Of a DNA stretch of 8,459 nt, positions 1 to 6,568 are shown piece by piece. The stretch is from Fidelibacterota bacterium (GTDB lineage: Bacteria > Marinisomatota > SORT01): positions 1-8,459 of the forward strand of contig JADFMS010000055.1 in NCBI GenBank assembly GCA_022563775.1, read 5' to 3'. A model generated the notes under the pieces. The model was not told the origin of the DNA. It ran no database searches and saw nothing but the letters and a program-made list of their open reading frames with translations. The position numbers and the translations under genes are program-made. The number at the start of each line of letters is the position of its first letter. Within the stretch, counting starts at the first letter, position 1.

Positions 1-380
1 TCCCTGCTTGCCATCAAAACAACTTGACACGTCACCCGGTCAAGTACGATACCGAAATATAGTTCCTGAGCGATGTCAATTCCTTCTTCGATAAGAACTT
101 TTTGTACTTCCTTCCCTTCGGGTCCCGTTTGGTGAGTAAGAAGATTCATTCCAATGATATTTCCTGCATGTTCCTCTGCTTCCCCGGCATTCGCGGCAAG
201 CTTTACTCCGCCGCCTTTACCCCTGCCGCCTGCATGAATTTGCGCTTTTACGACAACCGTACCGCCTAAGTCTTCGGCTATCTTCCGTGCTTCCTCTTTA
301 GTCGAAGCAACGCCTCCGCGTGGTACGGGAACTCCGAATTCTCTCAGTATTTCTTTTGCCTGGTATTCATGAATTTTCAT
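1..380 (-). CDS. sucC: Succinyl-CoA synthetase (ADP-forming) beta subunit, N-terminal part; gene runs off the window
   Basis: SucC is the beta subunit of succinate-CoA ligase. With SucD it converts succinyl-CoA, ADP (or GDP) and phosphate to succinate, ATP (GTP) and CoA in the cytoplasmic TCA cycle. Reading leftward from the ATG at 380-378, 126 residues are visible and the frame is open to the edge. The protein begins [20 protein letters not shown], the classic start of this family. It carries the ATP-grasp segment [16 protein letters not shown] at residues 45-60, the nucleotide-binding glycine-rich stretch. Family members are about 390 residues, so roughly two thirds lie outside. The ATG overlaps the carbamate kinase stop codon as ATGA (380-377), and no strong Shine-Dalgarno site sits before it, which fits translational coupling. 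A sucD gene is expected further left but cannot be seen. The identification is secure; substrate nucleotide preference is not determined. Confidence 0.96.
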   Translation of the reverse strand, partial: MKIHEYQAKEILREFGVPVPRGGVASTKEEARKIAEDLGGTVVVKAQIHAGGRGKGGGVKLAANAGEAEEHAGNIIGMNLLTHQTGPEGKEVQKVLIEEGIDIAQELYFGIVLDRVTCQVVLMASR

Positions 381-1330
381 AATGTTATACTCGTCCCGCT
401 TTTGCCTTCAAGCGCGCTCGCGATATCATCAACGGAGCAAATGATCGCTTTCGCTCCTCCTTCCTCCAAAAAGTTCAAAGCCGACTCAATTTTCGGCCCC
501 ATGGAGCCGGGAGGGAAATGCCCTACCTCCAAATATCTCCGCGCGTCTTCCGCCTTCAATTCACTTAGAAGTTCCTGTCCCGGTGTATTAAAATTCAAAT
601 ACACTCCATCGACGGCTGTTGCCATAAGAAGAGTCGATGCGCCAATCTCCCTGGCAAGAATCGCTGAAGCAAAATCTTTATCAATTACAGCATCAACTCC
701 CTCAAGTTTTCCATCTTCATCTTTCCGGACGGGAATACCTCCACCGCCCGCAGCAATGACTACCATCCCGATATCCACGAGATGTTTGATTACATCGGCG
801 TCAATTATCTCCAAAGGAACGGGCGAGGCGACTACCCGACGATACTTACCGTGAGAATTTTCAGTCAACTTCCAATCACGCTCATTTCTGAATTTAATTG
901 CTTCCCATTCGTCATATGATGGCCCTATGGGTTTGGTAGGATTATCGAAAGCGTCGTCAGATGGATCCACCAAAACTTGCGTCACCAGAGCGACAACCGG
1001 ATTATCCTGATTTGCACTTTTAAGAGCATTCATCAGAGTCTGTTGCAGCATGTATCCCATCGTACCTTCTGTCTCGGCAACACATACACCGAGAGGATTT
1101 ACAGGTACCACGTTACTCGCCATCTCCGCTCTTATTAACGCATCACCCACTTGAGGTCCATTGCCGTGTGTAATAACAACATCGAAACCATTTTGAATGC
1201 ACTTTACCACTCCATTAAGACTTTTACGGCTATTTTCAAATTGTTCGGCAATAGTGCCTCTCTGCCCTGATGAAATTATTGCGTTGCCACCAAGAGCAAT
1301 AACTACAAGTTTTGACCTTCTCTCGTTCAT
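377..1330 (-). CDS. arcC: Carbamate kinase
   Basis: This 317-residue protein is a full-length carbamate kinase of the amino-acid-kinase fold. It catalyses the reversible reaction carbamoyl phosphate + ADP = carbamate + ATP in the cytoplasm, usually in the ATP-forming direction. Visible motifs are ALGGNA (12-17), THGNGPQVG (54-62), KPIGPSY (133-139), RRVVASP (164-170), AAGGGGIPV (193-201), VDAVIDKD (212-219), GSMGPK (275-280) and the C-terminal GTSI, all typical of ArcC rather than acetylglutamate or aspartate kinases. The ATG at 1330-1328 overlaps the stop of the upstream cPGS-like gene (ATGA), and its own stop overlaps the sucC start in the same way. The best ribosome site, AAGGA, is too far upstream, so coupling to the upstream gene is likely. 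No arginine deiminase or ornithine carbamoyltransferase lies in the window, so the source of carbamoyl phosphate is unknown. Confidence 0.95.
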   Translation of the reverse strand: MNERRSKLVVIALGGNAIISSGQRGTIAEQFENSRKSLNGVVKCIQNGFDVVITHGNGPQVGDALIRAEMASNVVPVNPLGVCVAETEGTMGYMLQQTLMNALKSANQDNPVVALVTQVLVDPSDDAFDNPTKPIGPSYDEWEAIKFRNERDWKLTENSHGKYRRVVASPVPLEIIDADVIKHLVDIGMVVIAAGGGGIPVRKDEDGKLEGVDAVIDKDFASAILAREIGASTLLMATAVDGVYLNFNTPGQELLSELKAEDARRYLEVGHFPPGSMGPKIESALNFLEEGGAKAIICSVDDIASALEGKSGTSITL

Positions 1331-2640
1331 ATATCTTTTAGTATTTCCTTTATATCGGTGTCGCCGATTTCCTCAAGCTCGTATGTTGCTCGCACAACCG
1401 GTTTTTGTATGTTAATAAGTTTGGTAAGATCAATCGGCGTGCCAATGATTACCACATCGCAATCCACAGCGTTGATAGTATCTTCTAAGTCTTTGATCTG
1501 TTCATCTCCATAACCCATCGCAGGAAGCAGAATCCCTATCTCGGGGTACGACTCAAAAGTGTCCTTGATGGTTCCGACGGCATACTCCCTCGGGTCAACA
1601 AGTTCATCCGCATCTGCTTCTTCCGCAGCTACCACTCCCGCTCCATACTTCATCCCGCCGTGAGTAAGAGTCGGTCCATCTTCTACCACTAATACGCGCT
1701 TGCCTTTTACCAAAGCCGGATCTTCCAATGTCACGGGAGAATTCGCCTCGATAATAATTGCGTCGGGATTGACAGAATTAATGTTATTACGAACTCTGTC
1801 AATATCATTTCTATCGGCAGTATTTACCTTATTGATGATCACAACATCTGCCATCCGAAGACATGTGGTTCCCGGATAGTATGTCAATTCGTGCCCGGCA
1901 CGATGTGGATCGACAACGGTAAACATTATATCGGGTTTATAGAACGGCATATCGTTATTTCCTCCGTCCCAGATTATTACATCCGCTTCCTCCTCAGCCT
2001 TTCTGAGGATAGCTTCGTAATCAACTCCGGCGTATACAATGTTTCCTCTTGCAATGTGCGGTTCATATTCCTCACGTTCCTCAATAGTCACCTGATGCTT
2101 ATCTAAATCATCATAATCAGCAAACCGCTGCACAGCCTGAGCTACCAAATCTCCATAAGGCATCGGATGTCTTATGACAGCAACCTTTTTACCCATTTCC
2201 TTTAACACTTCCGCCACTTTTCGGGTCGTCTGGCTTTTACCGGAGCCTGTCCGAACGGCACATATCGCCACTACGGGTTTGGTAGATTTTACCATCGTTT
2301 GCTCTGAACCCATCAGACTAAATTGGGCACCCAAGGCATTCACTCTTGAAGACATTTCCATTACATACTGATTCGAGACATCGCTATAAGAGAAAATGAC
2401 CTGATCAATATTCTCTTCTTTGATCAACTTATCCAAATCCGCTTCGTCGTGAATTGGTATTCCATTCGGATATAACTCCCCTGCCAAAGAGGGTGGATAC
2501 AAGCGACCTTCTATATTCGGAATCTGTGTCGCAGTGAACGCAACTACTTCATATTTATCATCAGTCCTGAAAACTGTGTTAAAATTATGGAAGTCTCTTC
2601 CCGCTGCCCCAATAATCAAAGTTCTAATTCTATCTCCCAT
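1327..2640 (-). CDS. COG2403-type P-loop NTPase, homologue of cyclic 2,3-diphosphoglycerate synthetase
   Basis: This 437-residue protein matches the family of cyclic 2,3-diphosphoglycerate synthetase. In Methanothermus-type archaea that enzyme closes 2,3-diphosphoglycerate to its cyclic form using ATP; bacterial members are often called predicted GTPases. The N-terminal Rossmann-like segment (about 5-25) starts RTLIIGAAGRDFHNFN. A P-loop lies at 130-139 (RTGSGKSQTT), with a Val where the first Gly/Ala of Walker A is expected. WDGGNND (224-230), DPHRAGHE (244-251) and an NKxD-like NKVN (270-273) follow, then EDGPTLTHGGM (320-330) and GTPIDL (400-405). The start was placed at the ATG 2640-2638 because AAGGAG (2655-2650) precedes it by 9 bases; an upstream in-frame ATG would add 11 residues and place the ribosome site inside the gene. 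It overlaps arcC by ATGA. Family membership is clear; the reaction in a bacterium is uncertain, and a role with carbamoyl phosphate or another acyl phosphate is equally possible. Confidence 0.85.
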   Translation of the reverse strand: MGDRIRTLIIGAAGRDFHNFNTVFRTDDKYEVVAFTATQIPNIEGRLYPPSLAGELYPNGIPIHDEADLDKLIKEENIDQVIFSYSDVSNQYVMEMSSRVNALGAQFSLMGSEQTMVKSTKPVVAICAVRTGSGKSQTTRKVAEVLKEMGKKVAVIRHPMPYGDLVAQAVQRFADYDDLDKHQVTIEEREEYEPHIARGNIVYAGVDYEAILRKAEEEADVIIWDGGNNDMPFYKPDIMFTVVDPHRAGHELTYYPGTTCLRMADVVIINKVNTADRNDIDRVRNNINSVNPDAIIIEANSPVTLEDPALVKGKRVLVVEDGPTLTHGGMKYGAGVVAAEEADADELVDPREYAVGTIKDTFESYPEIGILLPAMGYGDEQIKDLEDTINAVDCDVVIIGTPIDLTKLINIQKPVVRATYELEEIGDTDIKEILKDI

Positions 2641-2649
2641 TAGTTCTAA

Positions 2650-2655
2650 CTCCTT
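2650..2655 (-). promoter_or_regulatory. Ribosome binding site deciding the start of the cPGS-like gene
   Basis: On the minus strand AAGGAG lies 9 bases before the ATG at 2640. It falls between this ATG and an in-frame ATG 11 codons upstream, so it supports the shorter protein. Confidence 0.8.
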
Positions 2656-2729
2656 AATAATTAAAAGCGCCATTCACAGGGGTAAGTATTCCCTTGAGAC
2701 AAAAATTTATTCAGTTTCGGAAGAAACTC

Positions 2730-4280
2730 TTAAAGTTTTTCGGAAATCGACTTGGCTTGCTGGAATAACAGCAAATAATCTGCGCCGCCGGCTTTTGAAT
2801 CAGTTCCAGACATATTAAAACCGCCAAATGGGTGAACTCCCACTAATGCACCCGTACATTTTCTATTAAGATACAAGTTTCCTACGTGAAATTCACGAGC
2901 GGCTTTTTCCCAATTATCCTTATTGTCGGTGTAAACGGCTCCTGTAAGTCCATAAACAGTGTCGTTTGCTATATCAAGAGCATCATCAAAATCATCAGCT
3001 TTGATCACCGCAAGTACGGGTCCGAATATCTCCTCTTGAGCTATCCGGGCTCGTCTGTCAATTCCGTCAAATATGGTCGGTTTGTAATAATATCCGTTTC
3101 CTTCTCCTCGTTCACCGCCAAGGAGGAGTTCACCTTCCTTTTTCCCTATTTCCACATACTCTTCAATTTTTCTCAGAGAAGATTCGTTGATTACCGGTCC
3201 CATAAAATTTTCTTTATCTGTGGGGTCGCCTAATTTCAGAGCTGACGTTTTCTCGATCACCTTTTTCATAAGTACTTCATGAACGTCCTCTACAACAATC
3301 AATCGTGAGCATGCAGAGCACTTTTGCCCGTTATATCCGAACGCTGAGCTTACTACCCCTGTGGCTGCCTCTTCAAGATTTGCCTCTGAGTCGACAATAA
3401 TGGCATCTTTTCCACCCATTTCCGCCACTACTCTCTTTATCCAAAATTGCCCATCCGTCATTTCTGCTGCTGCTTTATTAATACCTAATCCAACTTCCAT
3501 TGAACCTGTAAAGGAAATAAACCTCGTCTTCGGATGTCGAACAAGTTTCTCTCCGGCAAGAACGCCAGGACCAGTCAAATAATTTAATACTCCTGGTGGT
3601 AAGCCTGCCTCTTCCATAATGCTCACTAGCTGATAAGCAGTAGCAGGCGCGTCAGAAGAGGGCTTTAATACGACTGTGTTACCGGACACTATCGCTGCCG
3701 TTGCCATTCCTGAGGTTATCGCAAAGGGAAAATTCCACGGTGGAATAATTACACCTACTCCTAACGGTATATACTCCAAATAAGGCGATTCTCCGTTAAT
3801 CGATACAACCTCCTTTCTGCCGGCATATCTCAAAGCTTCTTGACCGTAAAACTCAAGAAAATCAATAGTTTCCGCTACATCACCATCCGCTTCAGCCCAT
3901 GATTTGCCTACTTCATAAACGATCCATGCCGCAAGTTCCATCCGCCTATCCCGCATGATGTCCGATGCTTTGAAAAGATAATCCGCTCTCTCCACCGCCG
4001 ATACCCGGGACCATGATCTAAAAGCTTCAAACGCAGCCTCTATCGCCATATCTGCTTCCCGTTCACCCGCTTTTTGGAAATGACCTATTTCCTCATCAAT
4101 GTTTCCCGGATTAAATGACGTAAATGTATAATCGGTTGTCATATCCTGACCGCCGATTCTTAAACTGTATGTTTGCCCTAATTTTTCTTTTACACTATCC
4201 AAAGCATTCTGCATACTTTCAATATTATTCTCATCGCTGAAATCTATTAATTCTGTGGGCTTGTATTGTCCTCTGTTCAA
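2730..4280 (-). CDS. rocA: 1-pyrroline-5-carboxylate dehydrogenase (RocA/PruA-type aldehyde dehydrogenase)
   Basis: This 516-residue NAD(P)-dependent aldehyde dehydrogenase resembles the stand-alone P5C dehydrogenases. These oxidise glutamate-gamma-semialdehyde/P5C to glutamate in proline and arginine breakdown. The extended N-terminus, length near 515 and overall sequence style fit the RocA group. Visible sites are the cofactor/oxyanion motif PWNFP (181-185), FTGS (257-260), the general-base Glu287 in EMGGK (287-291), the nucleophile Cys321 in GQKCSACSR (318-326), EEIFGPV (416-422) and the C-terminal GVHPFGGFNMSGTDSKAGG (481-499). All catalytic residues are present. The start is TTG at 4280-4278, with GAGG 6 bases upstream (site about 4291-4286), 11 bases after the dus stop. 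It is therefore co-transcribed with dus, and an 89-base gap separates it from the cPGS-like gene. No proline dehydrogenase is visible in the window. Substrate is inferred from family resemblance; another semialdehyde is possible. Confidence 0.88.
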   Translation of the reverse strand: MNRGQYKPTELIDFSDENNIESMQNALDSVKEKLGQTYSLRIGGQDMTTDYTFTSFNPGNIDEEIGHFQKAGEREADMAIEAAFEAFRSWSRVSAVERADYLFKASDIMRDRRMELAAWIVYEVGKSWAEADGDVAETIDFLEFYGQEALRYAGRKEVVSINGESPYLEYIPLGVGVIIPPWNFPFAITSGMATAAIVSGNTVVLKPSSDAPATAYQLVSIMEEAGLPPGVLNYLTGPGVLAGEKLVRHPKTRFISFTGSMEVGLGINKAAAEMTDGQFWIKRVVAEMGGKDAIIVDSEANLEEAATGVVSSAFGYNGQKCSACSRLIVVEDVHEVLMKKVIEKTSALKLGDPTDKENFMGPVINESSLRKIEEYVEIGKKEGELLLGGERGEGNGYYYKPTIFDGIDRRARIAQEEIFGPVLAVIKADDFDDALDIANDTVYGLTGAVYTDNKDNWEKAAREFHVGNLYLNRKCTGALVGVHPFGGFNMSGTDSKAGGADYLLLFQQAKSISEKL

Positions 4281-4291
4281 TTAATTCCTCT

Positions 4292-5311
4292 TCAGCCTTC
4301 CGCTGCCATCTCTTCAATACCGTTTAAACGCCAACTCGACCGTTTCTCTTTTTTAAGAACCATCTTTGAGTACTCTTTAAGTTTTACCTTAAACTCAACC
4401 ATAGTCCTTACTTTCACCAACTCCTTTGACGCTATATCACTATCAATAATACCTGATATAAACCAGGAGATTGAGCTTTTGAGATGATTCAAAGTCCCGA
4501 ATTCACCTCTAAATTTCTCTTCAAGAGTGATATAATTATCTAAAATGGCAAATTTTTCCACGTCATCCGGCTCTTCCAAGAGTTCACCTGTTTTTAGATA
4601 AGTTTCTATATGCTCAAAAATCCAAGGTCTTCCGATGGCGCCACGACCTATCATTACATAATCACACCCTGTCTCCTCAAAACATCTTTTGGCGCTTTCA
4701 GGAGTATTGATATCTCCATTACCAATAACGGTAATAGAAACTGCTTCTTTTACTGACTTTATAATACTCCAATCAGCTTGCCCCTTGAAACTTTGTTCCC
4801 GTGTCCGGGGGTGTACGCTTATTCCCGCAATTCCAGCATTCTCAAACATTTGAGCGACTTCAACCGCATTGACATGCTGATCATCCCAACCACTGCGAAT
4901 CTTTGCTGTAACTGGAATATCAACTGCGTTAACCACAGCCCGAACGATTTCTTCAAGATGAACTATGTCTTTTAGAAGAGCCGAACCGGCGCCTTTTTTT
5001 ATCACTTTCTTCACAGGACATCCAAAATTCATGTCAAGAACATCCGGTTTCCATTTCATTACTTCTACGGCAGCAGATTCCATAGTTGACGTATCTTCCC
5101 CGTAAATTTGAATCCCGATAGGTCGTTCCTCTTCCTCATACGGAAGATAACGCAGCGTTTGTGTTGCTCCTCTGGCAATCCCCTGTGAAGACGTCATTTC
5201 TGTGTAGACTAAACCGGCGCCATACTTTTTACAAAGTCGACGAAACGGTGAATCTGTGATGCCCGTCATCGGCGCTAAAATTACCTTTCCTTCTAAATTC
5301 AGTTTTGCCAT
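4292..5311 (-). CDS. dusB: tRNA-dihydrouridine synthase, DusB type
   Basis: This flavoenzyme reduces uridine to 5,6-dihydrouridine in the tRNA D-loop, using FMN and NAD(P)H, in the cytoplasm. The 339-residue protein has the FMN-barrel opening ILAPMTGITDSPFRRL (11-26), YTEM (36-39), the catalytic Cys98 in MNFGCPVKKV (94-103), AKIRSGWD (136-143), SVHPRTREQ (165-173) with the FMN/tRNA-site His167, GNGDI (197-201) and the phosphate-binding MIGRGAIGRPWIF (220-232). A helical C-terminal tRNA-recognition domain occupies about 245-339. Length matches DusB. The start ATG at 5311-5309 is preceded by GGAGG (5321-5317, 5-base spacing); an upstream in-frame TTG would add 10 residues but has no ribosome site. 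It is the first gene of the leftward operon, 11 bases before rocA. Pairing of dus with metabolic genes is probably a matter of shared transcription. The subtype DusB rather than DusA/C is likely. Confidence 0.93.
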   Translation of the reverse strand: MAKLNLEGKVILAPMTGITDSPFRRLCKKYGAGLVYTEMTSSQGIARGATQTLRYLPYEEEERPIGIQIYGEDTSTMESAAVEVMKWKPDVLDMNFGCPVKKVIKKGAGSALLKDIVHLEEIVRAVVNAVDIPVTAKIRSGWDDQHVNAVEVAQMFENAGIAGISVHPRTREQSFKGQADWSIIKSVKEAVSITVIGNGDINTPESAKRCFEETGCDYVMIGRGAIGRPWIFEHIETYLKTGELLEEPDDVEKFAILDNYITLEEKFRGEFGTLNHLKSSISWFISGIIDSDIASKELVKVRTMVEFKVKLKEYSKMVLKKEKRSSWRLNGIEEMAAEG

Positions 5312-5356
5312 ATTACCCTCCAAATCTTTTACTACGCCCAATCAATACAAGGGTAA

Positions 5357-5385
5357 ATAGTACTAAGTATGGTCATTATTAGCAA
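5357..5385 (-). promoter_or_regulatory. Sigma-70-like promoter of the dusB-rocA-cPGS-arcC-sucC operon
   Basis: On the minus strand TTGCTA (5385-5380) and TACTAT (5362-5357) are separated by exactly 17 bases, close to TTGACA/TATAAT. Transcription would begin near 5350, giving a leader of about 40 bases before the dusB ATG at 5311. No riboswitch or leader hairpin is evident in it. The call rests on sequence only. Confidence 0.6.
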
Positions 5386-5438
5386 GTGAATTTGACCTTT
5401 AGATACCGAGTTTGCTTCGTCCGTTGTACTCCTCACCA

Positions 5439-5514
5439 GTCTGACTTATGTCTGGCGGGCAATGACAGCGGTCCATGAGGTCAGAGTCTGTCCGACTGAA
5501 GCCAGGCGGGCAAG
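5439..5514. repeat. Two degenerate copies of a 25-base direct repeat
   Basis: The unit at 5439-5463 begins GTCTGACTTATG and the unit at 5490-5514 begins GTCCGACTGAAG. Both continue into GGCGGGCAA. I count about 18-19 matching positions of 25, with starts 51 bases apart. The shared GGCGGGCAA core is exact. Two copies are too few and too diverged for a CRISPR array. Confidence 0.6.
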
Positions 5515-5544
5515 CCCTAACTCACACATAATAAATGATAGTCT

Positions 5545-5560
5545 CTCCCGTCGTTGGGAG
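5545..5560. repeat. Small hairpin inside the repeat region
   Basis: CTCCC (5545-5549) and GGGAG (5556-5560) form a perfect 5-base-pair stem around a 6-base loop. No T run follows on either strand close by, so it is unlikely to be a terminator on its own. Confidence 0.4.
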
Positions 5561-5679
5561 TTCATCAGCTGACGTACAACGGCATCTCAAATTCGCGATG
5601 GAATACAAATAACAGTGCCAGCTGTGTTTATTTTTATCGCTTAGGAACCGAAAATCAATTCCTGATCAAAAAGATGGTC

Positions 5680-5709
5680 TTGCTTCGATAACAGTGTAAC
5701 AATTATATT
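5680..5709 (+). promoter_or_regulatory. Candidate promoter of the methyltransferase gene
   Basis: TTGCTT (5680-5685) and TATATT (5704-5709) are 18 bases apart and end 27 bases before the ATG at 5737. This is an acceptable sigma-70-like arrangement, seen only by motif. Confidence 0.4.
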
Positions 5710-5736
5710 GTCTTTTCAAATTAAACAGGGATATTT

Positions 5737-6380
5737 ATGAATTGTTGTAGTAGCGATACTCCGGCGGGTAAATTTTTCGATAAAGAGGCAAAGAAGTGGG
5801 CAAAAAAATATCGTAAAAAGGGTCTTGAAAAAATTACCAAAATGATGCTCTCCGGAATTGAGGAACTGGGAATTGACGGGAAAACTATACTTGAGGTCGG
5901 CGGCGGTGTCGGAGGAGCGCATCGTAAACTGTTACTTGATGGAGCCTCCAAAGCTTATGCCACAGAGCTTTCTCAAGAAATGCTTAACGCTGCTGCGGAA
6001 TTATCCACGGAGAAAATTTAGAAGATAAAGTGGAATACATTTTAGGCGATATTGCTGGGATGAACGGTGAAGTCCCCGTAGTAGATATTACCATGCATGA
6101 CAAAGTGATTTGCTGTTACGAATTTTCTGATGCTCTCATCGAAAAAACTCTAAACAAAACGAAAAATATTTATGCGTTTATAATGCCCAGAGATAAATTC
6201 AGAGTTGAAATTGGTTTTTGTTTTTTTAAAATATTTTCAAAGATTTTCAGATGGGAGTTTTACCCTTTTATCCATCCGGTACAACCGATTTTGGACAAAA
6301 TTGAAGCAGCGGGATTCCGACTCAGATACGAGAATACAACTTTCATTTGGAAGGCGCGAGTATACGAAAAAACCGCTTAA
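5737..6380 (+). pseudogene. Class I SAM-dependent methyltransferase, interrupted by a one-base frameshift
   Basis: Two adjacent reading frames together make one methyltransferase. The first (5737-6021, 94 residues) has N-terminal MNCCSSDTPAGKFFDKEA, a basic stretch WAKKYRKKGLEK, the SAM-binding motif I ILEVGGGVGG (51-60) and acidic Glu77 in ATELS at the end of strand beta-2. It stops at TAG 6019-6021. The second frame resumes at once with NLEDKVEYILGDIAG, then HDKVICCYEF and the family-typical C-terminus ending GFRLRYENTTFIWKARVYE, to a TAA at 6378-6380. Restoring one A in the AAAA run at 6013-6016 gives a continuous 214-residue protein of ordinary size (645 bases). The GTG at 6030 is not a convincing separate start. 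The AGGG at 5727-5730 sits 6 bases before the ATG. The Cys-Cys start and VCCY motif recall a family of small methyltransferases of unknown substrate. It may be a real pseudogene or a sequencing error, since the reading frame is otherwise undamaged. Confidence 0.82.
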
Positions 6381-6396
6381 AGGTCGAACTACGATC

Positions 6397-6410
6397 TTAT
6401 AATTCTATAA
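6397..6410. repeat. AT-only inverted repeat after the methyltransferase gene
   Basis: TTATA and TATAA form a 5-base stem around ATTC, 17 bases after the stop at 6380. The stem is weak and no T run follows, so a terminator role is doubtful. It is the only hairpin seen between the two genes. Confidence 0.2.
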
Positions 6411-6506
6411 AATGAGATTTGCGACAGATTGATAAAAGTGATTCTGCCCCATTTTTAAATTTATGGAATGATTTTCTACATATCCAATCATTTCTTAATA
6501 ATTAAT

Positions 6507-6535
6507 TTGGTTGATAGCTGCACTAAGAGTATTTT
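6507..6535 (+). promoter_or_regulatory. Candidate promoter for the MFS transporter and NTF2-like pair
   Basis: TTGGTT (6507-6512) and TATTTT (6530-6535) are separated by 17 bases and lie about 34 bases upstream of the preferred ATG at 6569. An AT-rich tract (6493-6508) precedes it, like an UP element. Motif evidence only. Confidence 0.45.
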
Positions 6536-6568
6536 TCAGTTTCCTCATTGAAAAGGCAGACCGATTTT

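Larger units (their letters stand above)
5421..5582. repeat. Possible decayed MITE-like element bounded by a 9-base perfect inverted repeat
   Basis: CCGTTGTAC at 5421-5429 is matched by its exact reverse complement GTACAACGG at 5574-5582. The enclosed 144 bases contain a duplicated motif and a small hairpin and no gene. The outer flanks show only patchy similarity, and no target-site duplication was recognised, so the boundaries are uncertain. It could also be two dispersed repeats side by side. Confidence 0.35.
5386..5700. other. Gene-free, repeat-bearing intergenic region between divergent operons
   Basis: No convincing open reading frame or tRNA is seen here. The stretch holds a degenerate 25-base direct repeat (5439-5463 and 5490-5514), a perfect 9-base inverted repeat (5421-5429 with 5574-5582), a small CTCCC/GGGAG hairpin (5545-5560) and an imperfect hairpin before a T run (5607-5635). 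It is more GC-rich in 5430-5515 than the surrounding intergenic bases. The segment TTGC...GCAA at 5412-5462, with TTGCTTCGTCC and GGCAATGACAG-like flanks, recalls dispersed non-coding repeats found in many bacterial genomes. Confidence 0.6.

Noticed and set aside
369..854. Plus-strand 161-codon open frame opposite carbamate kinase
   Set aside because: It lies wholly antisense to a well-conserved arcC, has low-complexity Ser/Pro-rich content and no recognisable ribosome site or domain.
377..1330. Acetylglutamate or aspartate kinase instead of carbamate kinase
   Set aside because: The [22 protein letters not shown] and terminal GTSI motifs, with a length near 315, are specific to carbamate kinase.
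2886..3233. Plus-strand 115-codon open frame opposite the aldehyde dehydrogenase
   Set aside because: It is antisense to a strongly conserved enzyme and matches no family; it is a shadow frame.
5439..5514. CRISPR-like repeats
   Set aside because: Only two imperfect copies occur, with no further unit at regular spacing and no cas genes nearby.
5607..5635. Intrinsic terminator before a T run in the intergenic region
   Set aside because: The stem AAATAA/TTATTT with CAG/CTG needs a 3-base bulge and is AT-rich. No gene on the plus strand ends upstream of it, so a terminator has no obvious use here.
5386..5736. tRNA or small RNA gene in the long intergenic stretch
   Set aside because: No TTCGA-type T-arm, acceptor stem or cloverleaf could be put together, and the hairpins present are short.
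5716..5951. Two overlapping minus-strand open frames over the methyltransferase start
   Set aside because: They oppose the conserved SAM-binding region on the plus strand and show no family features.
6013..6021. Programmed -1 frameshifting in the methyltransferase
   Set aside because: The frame reads GAG AAA ATT TAG, which is not a proper X XXY YYZ slippery heptamer, and no downstream stimulatory hairpin is evident. A mutation or sequence error is simpler.
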